Shown one piece after another: positions 32,420 through 32,938 of a stretch of 32,938 bases of DNA. Location: NCBI GenBank assembly GCA_002423495.1, contig DIWN01000032.1, positions 1 to 32,938 of the forward strand, given 5' to 3'. The DNA comes from Anaerolineaceae bacterium UBA6105 (lineage in GTDB: Bacteria; Chloroflexota; Anaerolineae; Anaerolineales; Anaerolineaceae). Under the pieces are notes generated by a model that saw only the letters and a list, made by a program, of their open reading frames with translations, was not told the origin of the DNA and did no database searches. The position numbers were made by a program, and so were the translations under genes. Every line of letters starts with the position of its first letter. The first letter of the stretch is position 1.

Positions 32420-32938
32420 TCAAACCATGGTGAATTTTGCTACCTTCCTCAGAATTGATTTGGTAAGGATATAAAAACGCTTGTCGGGGTAGTATCCAAT
32501 TAATGGAAAGACCTTTTCTTTCCTTTGAGTGCGGAAAGCTCTGATCACTGCCTTCGCGAATTTTAGAACGCTGCCGGTTGAGGTACTTCCCTTATGGATG
32601 ACAAAAACTGTATATTCATCATCAATGACAAGCGGTTTTATGTCTTTGATGAGGTGGAGCCATAAACTGTATTCCACAACTTCATTTTTCCCCTCGTTAA
32701 ATTCACCATAGCGCTGAACATATTCTCTCTTCATGAAAGTATTCTCATGGGAGATAATGTTCATCACAGATAGCGCCACTTCTGGATTCCTCCGCAGTAG
32801 CAGTGTTTGTGGGAGAACGATTTTTCTCCCTGCCAGTTCGATCAAGAAATTACCTGTGAGCCAAACCATGTCGGGATGTTTGCTGAAAATTTCCGCCACT
32901 TTCTCCAATGAGGTTTGATCCTTGTAATAATCATCTGA
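32420..32938 (-). CDS. C-terminal part of a family 2 glycosyltransferase, cut by window edge
   Basis: The frame is open to the window edge and begins SDDYYKDQTSLEKVAEIF, the acidic metal-binding region of GT2 enzymes. It continues with WLTGNFLIEL, NIISHENTFMKREYVQRYGEFNE, and EYSLWLHLIKDIKP, the acceptor and base region. The last 50 residues are basic and hydrophobic. Only about 172 residues are visible; the N-terminal nucleotide-binding half lies outside. Probably involved in cell-surface sugar synthesis. The short spacer 32339-32419 contains no gene that I can support. Confidence 0.82.
   Translation of the reverse strand, partial: SDDYYKDQTSLEKVAEIFSKHPDMVWLTGNFLIELAGRKIVLPQTLLLRRNPEVALSVMNIISHENTFMKREYVQRYGEFNEGKNEVVEYSLWLHLIKDIKPLVIDDEYTVFVIHKGSTSTGSVLKFAKAVIRAFRTQRKEKVFPLIGYYPDKRFYILTKSILRKVAKFTMV

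Overview
The window looks like a chromosomal segment of an anaerobic or microaerophilic Chloroflexota bacterium, most likely class Anaerolineae. This is inferred from the mix of families rather than from any marker gene: a MalT-like LuxR regulator, lipoproteins with AC-C lipoboxes, a deazaflavin (F420)-type nitroreductase, a MerR-B12 regulator, DUF5320 glycine-rich proteins next to NifX/MinD genes, and an orange-protein-like ATPase cluster. Base composition is moderate. I saw no rRNA, tRNA, CRISPR array or intact transposase.

Layout. (1) 1-2.3 kb, minus strand: the edge of an unidentified gene, a branched-chain amino-acid-type ABC substrate-binding lipoprotein with a strong hairpin behind it, and two small genes. 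(2) 2.4-5.2 kb: a 906-residue MalT-like regulator with a terminator and a 23-bp phased repeat array behind it. (3) 5.5-9.5 kb: a baeRF-like protein, a decayed stretch, an MbfA-like ferritin/CCC1 iron exporter, and a lipoprotein MsrA-MsrB fusion. (4) 9.8-12.6 kb: two broken genes, a CopB-type copper ATPase (frameshift, lost start) and a GH9 glycosidase reduced by internal deletion. (5) 12.7-15.1 kb: a CarH/LitR-type B12 photoreceptor regulator, a fasciclin lipoprotein and an F420-type nitroreductase, with TTGTACAA boxes in the promoters. (6) 15.2-17.6 kb: a PAS histidine kinase carrying an amber codon and a frameshift, and its intact OmpR-type partner. (7) 17.7-20.6 kb: a compact stress island of eight small genes (Dps-like, DUF883, CsbD, YggT, two GlsB-like, an unknown, DUF5670). 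(8) 20.8-31.2 kb: a metal-cluster region. PadR and two DUF5320 proteins lie on the minus strand; diverging from them is a long plus-strand run of XRE-cupin-NifX fusion, NifX, two ferredoxin-MinD ATPases, MIP18, MIP18-Mrp ATPase, a fused [2Fe-2S]-molybdopterin hydroxylase, a CGGC protein and a radical SAM enzyme. (9) 31.3-32.9 kb: a tocopherol-cyclase-like gene with an amber codon and the end of a GT2 glycosyltransferase.

The most interesting part is region 8. It contains the ATPase and NifX set known from the Desulfovibrio orange-protein (Mo-Cu cluster) complex, but here it reads into a molybdenum hydroxylase and is headed by a regulator with a NifX/ORP-like domain fused to a DNA-binding cupin protein. 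That suggests a regulator that may sense a metal cluster directly. The second is region 5, a probable cobalamin-dependent light regulator with recurring operator-like boxes. Four genes in the window are broken by point lesions or deletion, two of them by TGG-to-TAG changes; this is either real gene decay or assembly/sequencing error.
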